Of a stretch of 9,805 bases of DNA, positions 9,801 to 9,805 are shown in pieces. The DNA is taken from NCBI GenBank assembly GCA_003513895.1, contig DOSU01000148.1:86417-96221 (forward strand), in the 5' to 3' direction. The notes under the pieces were generated by a model, which saw only the letters and a list, made by a program, of their open reading frames with translations, did no database searches and had not been told where the DNA came from. The position numbers and the translations under genes are program-made. This stretch comes from Rikenellaceae bacterium. GTDB taxonomy: Bacteria; Bacteroidota; Bacteroidia; Bacteroidales; UBA932. The first letter of the stretch is position 1. Each line of letters starts with the position of its first letter.

Positions 9801-9803
9801 CTT
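3..9803 (+). CDS. Hybrid trans-AT PKS-NRPS megasynthase, internal fragment open at both ends
   Basis: A single frame runs without a stop through the whole window, giving 3267 codons with neither start nor end visible. The domain order read from motifs is KS (C-terminal two thirds), AT-less linker, DH, KR, carrier, C, A, PCP, C, A (cut). Such cytosolic assembly-line enzymes build a polyketide-peptide chain on phosphopantetheine arms. The family motifs stay in the same frame from the KS active-site Cys (66-68) to the A8 motif of A2 (about 9760-9794), so I see no frameshift or gene boundary. The polyketide module carries DH and KR but no AT or ER; the peptide modules carry no epimerase or methyltransferase. 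The compound cannot be named from this sequence. The true start lies upstream, because the KS lacks its N-terminal part. The C-terminal end should hold at least the rest of A2 and a PCP, plus possibly further modules or a release domain. Confidence in the class is very high; the product is unknown. Confidence 0.97.
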   Translation, partial: MASRLSYHLNLKGPAMLVDTACSSSLVAVHLACQSIREGKIDSAIVGGIKLHLLPIDSGSRIEIDSSDSRGHCFDDSANGTGAGEGVMAILIKPLENALKDNDNVYAVIKGSEINQDGSSIGITAPDADAQADAIEKAWSDAGVDPLSISYIETHGTATKLGDPIEIDGITKAFGRYTSNKKICAIGAVKANIGHLDTAAGLAGLLKTVLSLKNRKLTPLTHFKTSNRNINFEESAAYINKDLSNWEGNGNPLRCGVSSFGLSGTNCHIVLEEAPLKINEFNKQIGKHLFVVSSRSKAGLFKYAEAIKQSLSATPGINPESICYTLASGRGHYSCRLAIIFESSEELLNKLSAITETTSFNTEGVYYNCAKPVASNKKDLVPGEISETEIRELSNGINAKITENVLDKVMVTLVAEAYLKGASIDWEEYFGNSFPSKISLPGYPFEKNRCWLKAIPKTMTLAVINTQYGKAFDNVFLSNCLVDTPAIAMYSVAIKENSWLFNEHRVMYVPTLVGAAYLQMACEAGKNHLNTSMLHFYDFYMLNPLKIIEGEEPEVLASINKISDNRLDVEVHSKGKDNNWQAYSKFKVGIAEAGSQKSIDIGKIISRTKNSQEIFTEEKNRRDENIVEVSDKWNCLNKIYWNEEEFLAELSVPDKDAQLAEKFYLYPPLIDAALSCAIDEPGFLPFSFGSIDLRKRAEKKIFSYVKRHSNNSSETRIFDITLADETGDIIAEFRDFTLMKISQKGNYFHEMVWRAFPLKKTTIPSGVKTVVLYNSGCNQKLVAEIASAGEATCYEVIKDNFEEIFQKFNNTIPGRIIFILPEMNNAGSKDEFYPDNALKASLYSVFNFARFLTAGITSNIDILFVGQNVCEVSKRELHLNSLFNAVAGLGQVIQRENPNLNCRFLDIDEQTIAKEITDELLYGFDDSYYYRAYRNSERFIREFKSIKHEEKGLVKISIKEGGVYVITGGTGGIGLELGHFLASQSKIKLVLINRSGFLSKDKWDETLRERRDEKLCRKIEKLREIEKEALGVHLFKADVGDYKILKASIEKIEKDLGRICGVIHAAGLPGDGFIFGKSIETFIDVIKPKIHGAIYLSELLKERALDFFVMTSALTAILPTSGQSDYTAANIFLDAYSSELNKLGINALSINLTSWKETGMAYDYGVTEDGIFKSISTKDAVSAFKIILQKKINSVILGEPDFTFLNPTEGLPFYLENFAAMPQEKKVKKADNLDVTELLLLKGREDGIYSEYETAIAQVWGTVLGYKEIDISDNYYDLGGDSIHAIKINSLLENKIMIKVSVGDLLNHLTVAELAKFLESKTGLNSGAFNKNKEHESSNLILPAPQNSHYPVSSAQRRLFILDRLSKDKLNYHIPEIWNITGKLKINSLIDAFGKTVERHEILRTTFDLIGDEPVQIVHQKAGFDIPVFKMHEQEARDHIRGFIKPFDLASAPLFRVEIIQLSPENHLLLFDAHHIIIDAFSMEILKREIFSYYEGREPEQLRIQYKDYSIWQNNYINKREAKDKKSYWIGQFDEEIPVINLPLDNPRSAGQSSEAGVFSLCIDETLTARVKKLSSDKGVSSFMILLAVYNIVMHKYTNQDDIIIGVTTTGRDNGELSDLIGMFVNNLPVRAFPKDDITVAEFLKEVKEAVINAFANQDYPFDELIENLNIKRDLSRSPLFDIVFSYMNFELSEIKNGEINITDYSAETVLSSEYDLMLYGLEAKEKIYITIKYKKSLFKKESIERFAGHFSKTVEIITENAGLKLCDIDFILPAEIKLLNSFNSAFKKITEKSDVVDLINESAWEDPERTAVIYKDQNISYRELNKKANKLANYLRSQCSVKPNDLIGIMLERTESMVVAMLGVIKSGAAYVGIDTAYPQQRIDYILKDSKAKILLTEEGVIQKYSFTSIQETKVLDINDPAIWHQKSKEPLKNHSLENLAYVIYTSGTTGEPKGVAITHKNLSVFLHWCYSEFSTTYYDVAYATSSYCFDISVFEIFYSLAAGKTIRVLKSALEIPDNIGKDRNVLIQTVPSLMNVIVDDLAEKGFNNILAINLAGEQIPESLLDKIDSERIAFRNLYGPSEDTTYSTIHRFTNSDDRVLIGKPISNTQIYIADSKIKLVPLGHSGEICIAGDGLARGYLYRDEITNEKFIANPFGSGRLYRTGDLGRWTESGEIEFLGRMDRQVKIRGYRIELAEIESNIRLYPSILNAVAIVREKGEGKDIAAYITAKGHVEIKNMKEYLGKIMPSYMIPAFFVQLEKIPLTPNGKIDTKALPEPELVNIHAQQTRKEILNPAEEQLAKIWKSVLDVRQLSINDSFFDLGGHSLKAIRLLSQINREFKSKCLLSDIFEYPTIAQFAKILYDVNGSELTEPEQLEKAEYYDVSHAQRRLWTLGRVEKNSIAYNVPIVYHLKSSLDINALQNAFISIIRKHESLRTFFVEIDGEPKQFIQDRADFNIDVVEIESHQNLIADSKEVVHKAITTPFDLAEAPLIKVTLVKHKTNNEYVLVINVHHIVIDEWSINILANELSIFYDHYSVKIKIMDESILAPLAVQYKEYAHWQNRQLEENGASVNGHKEFWLDKFKESVQCINLPSDYPRPKVQTYEGKTKQFILPENLSEGLKKLSSGNNTTLFITTLALFNVLFVKYTGQNDIVIGTPIANRDSLDLRNEIGFFLNTLALRNRCDKTENFGSFLNKVKKNTLDSFTHQMYPFDLLVDELQLPRDLSHSPLFDVMLISQTPAESKTKSGSGFKTSPVEIDYPVSKFDLSISYIESDEGIKYYFEYNTSLFKKERIVSMFGHFTTLVESVLSSEEKTISQLSIVSPLEMKSLMTFSTGTNKMPENRSIVSLIESRAAESKDKTTVVFKRKKLTYEELNVKANRLSRLLAESKGIKPGEVICVLSDRSEWSVISMLAILKAGCVYTPLDPNYPQSRIEYILQDSGCKLVFASKKHKIAASYIKCEVICLEEIEKDLSEFSSENLNLEISAAGDMPAYVIYTSGSTGEPKGVLGTHKCLLNLVEWQSEKIESGLKTLQFAPHNFDVSIQEILFSLATSGTLIMIENETRYKMSVIAEIIEKERVELITMPYSALTLFLSETENINQLKSLKHIITSGEQPYLNSDISGTIKALPEITFHNQYGPSETHVVTSYTLTGKTEVLPYKIPIGRPVNNTQILLLDKEMNIVPAGIPGDLYIGGFNVAIGYINSPEMTSDRFVRSPFNEGKLYKSGDIARWDNNGDLEFLGREDGQMKVRGYRIEPGEIESCML
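828..1361 (+). other. Post-KS linker without an acyltransferase (trans-AT type)
   Basis: Residues 276-453 join KS to DH. The segment starts with a post-KS region (LFVVSSRSKAGL, then YTLASGRGHYSCRLAI) and ends with the conserved tail YLKGASIDW (from about 1257) and ISLPGYPFEKNRCW (1314-1355), which normally wraps back on the KS. Only about 160 residues separate the KS end from LPGYPF. A malonyl-CoA acyltransferase needs about 300 residues with a GHSxG nucleophile motif, and I see no such motif here. This is the layout of trans-AT PKS modules, in which a separate acyltransferase loads the carrier. The trans-AT itself is not in the window, and docking of it on this linker is known for the family but not shown here. 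Confidence 0.88.
1410..2231 (+). other. Dehydratase (DH) double-hotdog domain with diverged motifs
   Basis: Residues about 470-743 lie between the KS tail and the KR, the usual DH place, and match the family in size. DH removes water from a beta-hydroxyacyl carrier intermediate using one His and one Asp. The His motif is read as WLFNEHRVMYVPTLVGAAYL: His504 (1512-1514) is present, but the Gly of HxxxGxxxxP is Tyr508 (1524-1526), with Pro510 and Gly514 following. The second motif is YPPLIDAALSCA: Asp671 (2013-2015) is present, while the usual His before Pro is Tyr and the usual Gln/His after DAAL is Ser675. His-Asp spacing is 167 residues, as expected. Both catalytic residues are present, so activity is plausible. 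The substitutions leave open a weak or repurposed dehydratase, such as a double-bond-shifting or pyran-forming relative. Confidence 0.82.
2241..3617 (+). other. Ketoreductase (KR) domain with structural and catalytic halves
   Basis: This NADPH-dependent domain reduces the beta-keto group. The first part, about residues 747-960, begins around WRAFPL and is the degenerate structural half. The catalytic half begins with the nucleotide-binding loop TGGTGGIG (residues 967-974, 2901-2924), followed by LVLINRS and the acidic ADVGD. Catalytic residues fit Lys1089 in PKIHGA (3267-3269), Ser1112 (3336-3338), Tyr1126 in GQSDYTAAN (3378-3380) and Asn1130 (3390-3392), so it should be active. The domain ends with LTSWKETGMA and ILGEPDF. 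At the stereochemistry loop HAAG is followed by L-P-G-D; the LDD position reads P1069-G1070-D1071, keeping the last Asp. No Trp occurs before the Tyr motif, where A-type enzymes have it. That points weakly to B-type, giving a D-hydroxyl. A roughly 45-residue charged insert after LINRS is common in such KRs. Confidence 0.95.
3747..3962 (+). other. Carrier protein closing the polyketide module (ACP/PCP-like)
   Basis: Residues 1249-1320 form a four-helix carrier of about 72 residues. The phosphopantetheine site is DLGGDSIHAIKI with Ser1282 at 3846-3848. Upstream VWGTVLGYKEIDISDNYYDLGG is the standard helix 1-loop pattern, split here as VWGTVLGY and IDISDNYYDLGG. The GGDSI form resembles NRPS-type carriers more than the LGxDSL pattern common in cis-AT PKS, and is frequent at PKS-NRPS junctions. 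It should hold the extender and then the reduced acyl chain that C1 uses as donor. It sits after KR and before C1, separated from C1 by about 28 residues rich in Asn, Lys, Ser and Pro. Confidence 0.95.
4047..5354 (+). other. Condensation domain C1, polyketide-to-amino-acid junction
   Basis: Residues 1349-1784 form a full-length condensation domain that makes the amide bond between the acyl chain on the upstream carrier and the amino acid on PCP2. Motifs appear in order: SSAQRRLFIL (C1 motif, from 4059), RHEILRTTF (C2), DAHHIIIDAFS (C3), YKDYSIWQ (C4), IGMFVNNLPVR (C5), NQDYPFDEL (C6) and RDLSRSPLFDI (C7). The catalytic second His of HHxxxDG is His1475 (4425-4427) and the structural Asp is Asp1479 (4437-4439). 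The Gly after this Asp is Ala1480. There is no epimerase upstream and the donor is a polyketide acyl chain, so a hybrid or LCL-like type is expected. Confidence 0.95.
5385..6842 (+). other. Adenylation domain A1, alanine-like specificity pocket
   Basis: Residues 1795-2280 activate an amino acid as its adenylate and load it on PCP2. Motifs seen: ISYRELNKKANKLA (A1), YTSGTTGEPKG (A3, residues 1946-1956), FDISVFEIF (A4), NLYGPSEDT (A5), YRTGDLGRW (A7), QVKIRGYRIE (A8) and LTPNGKIDTKAL (A10, Lys2270 at 6810-6812). Aligned by hand to the GrsA pocket positions, the ten-residue code is Asp1992, Ile1993, Phe1996, Gln2030, Asn2055, Ala2057, Leu2079, Thr2087, Tyr2088, Lys2270. Asp at the first position indicates an alpha-amino acid. 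From memory this is close to an alanine code, D-L-F-N-N-A-L-T-Y-K, differing at Ile and at Gln (usually Asn). Alanine or another small residue is my guess; the domain call itself is firm. No methyltransferase is inserted between A8 and A10. Confidence 0.96.
6870..7097 (+). other. Peptidyl carrier protein PCP2
   Basis: Residues 2290-2365 form a typical thiolation domain. The phosphopantetheine attachment motif is FFDLGGHSLKAIRL with Ser2327 at 6981-6983. The flanks LAKIWKSVLDV and LLSDIFEYPTIAQFA are the usual helix 1 and helix 3 regions. GGHS is the common form for PCPs in elongation modules without epimerisation, and no epimerase follows, which suggests that the residue loaded by A1 stays L unless A1 selects a D form or C2 has another activity. 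PCP2 lies 27 codons after A1 and about 16 codons before C2. Confidence 0.96.
7146..8507 (+). other. Condensation domain C2
   Basis: Residues 2382-2835 form a full condensation domain joining the acyl-aminoacyl chain on PCP2 to the amino acid chosen by A2. Motifs in order: VSHAQRRLWTLGR (from 7155), RKHESLRTFF, NVHHIVIDEWS, QYKEYAHWQ, IGFFLNTLALR, THQMYPFDLLVDEL and RDLSHSPLFDV. The catalytic His is His2515 (7545-7547) and the structural Asp is Asp2519 (7557-7559). The residue after this Asp, normally Gly, is Glu2520. No epimerase precedes it, so an LCL role is expected. The region is clearly homologous to C1, including a shared SLFKKE segment near each C-terminal part (about 5211 and 8367), but the two copies have diverged too far for a recent duplication. 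Confidence 0.95.
8538..9803 (+). other. Adenylation domain A2, proline-like but diverged pocket; C-terminus cut by window edge
   Basis: Residues 2846-3267 cover A1 to A8 of an adenylation domain; A9, A10 with the catalytic Lys, and the following carrier lie beyond the window. Motifs seen: LTYEELNVKANRLS (A1), YTSGSTGEPKG (A3, residues 2999-3009), FDVSIQEILF (A4), NQYGPSETH (A5), YKSGDIARW (A7) and MKVRGYRIEPGEIE (A8). The hand-aligned pocket is Asp3043, Val3044, Gln3047, Thr3086, Ile3112, Ser3114, Gln3139, Val3147, Val3148. The FDVSxQEI, GEQ and YGPSETHVVT segments resemble the proline-activating group, whose code I recall as D-V-Q-(L/Y/F)-I-A-H-V-V-K. Three positions differ here: Thr, Ser and Gln replace the bulky residue, Ala and His. 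Proline, a modified proline or a different substrate are all possible. The domain type is certain. Confidence 0.94.
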
Positions 9804-9805
9804 AA

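Overview
The window is one uninterrupted plus-strand reading frame (positions 3-9803, 3267 codons, open at both edges). It encodes an internal piece of a giant hybrid polyketide synthase / non-ribosomal peptide synthetase. Residue n below means the codon starting at position 3n. No gene start, stop, promoter, terminator, RNA gene or mobile element is visible, and no intergenic DNA is present. The DNA is A+T-rich, with frequent ATA, AGA/AGG and GGA codons. This excludes high-GC hosts such as streptomycetes and typical myxobacteria and leaves several low-GC bacterial groups, for example Bacteroidota-like bacteria or Bacillota. I cannot choose between them from coding sequence alone.

Layout from left to right: a ketosynthase (KS) missing its N-terminal part (3-827); a post-KS linker with no acyltransferase (828-1361); a dehydratase-like double-hotdog domain (DH, 1410-2231); a ketoreductase (KR, 2241-3617); a carrier protein (3747-3962); condensation domain C1 (4047-5354); adenylation domain A1 (5385-6842); peptidyl carrier PCP2 (6870-7097); condensation domain C2 (7146-8507); and adenylation domain A2 (8538-9803), cut by the right edge after its A8 motif. 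The window therefore holds one polyketide module (KS-DH-KR-carrier), one complete amino-acid module (C-A-PCP) and most of a second (C-A...).

Inferred chemistry: an upstream acyl chain is loaded on the KS and extended by a malonyl unit. No AT lies in cis, so a free-standing (trans) acyltransferase should load the carrier. The beta-keto group is reduced by KR and, if DH is active, dehydrated to an alpha,beta-unsaturated acyl group. C1 condenses this acyl group with the amino acid chosen by A1, whose pocket (D-I-F-Q-N-A-L-T-Y, K) looks alanine-like. C2 then joins the product to the residue chosen by A2, whose pocket (D-V-Q-T-I-S-Q-V-V) looks like a diverged proline type. No epimerase, methyltransferase, oxidase, enoylreductase or thioesterase domain lies within the window.

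The architecture is a known class, so nothing here is a wholly new kind of system. The points worth a second look are the absent AT, the altered DH motifs, the two unusual adenylation pockets, and condensation motifs with Ala or Glu where Gly is usual.
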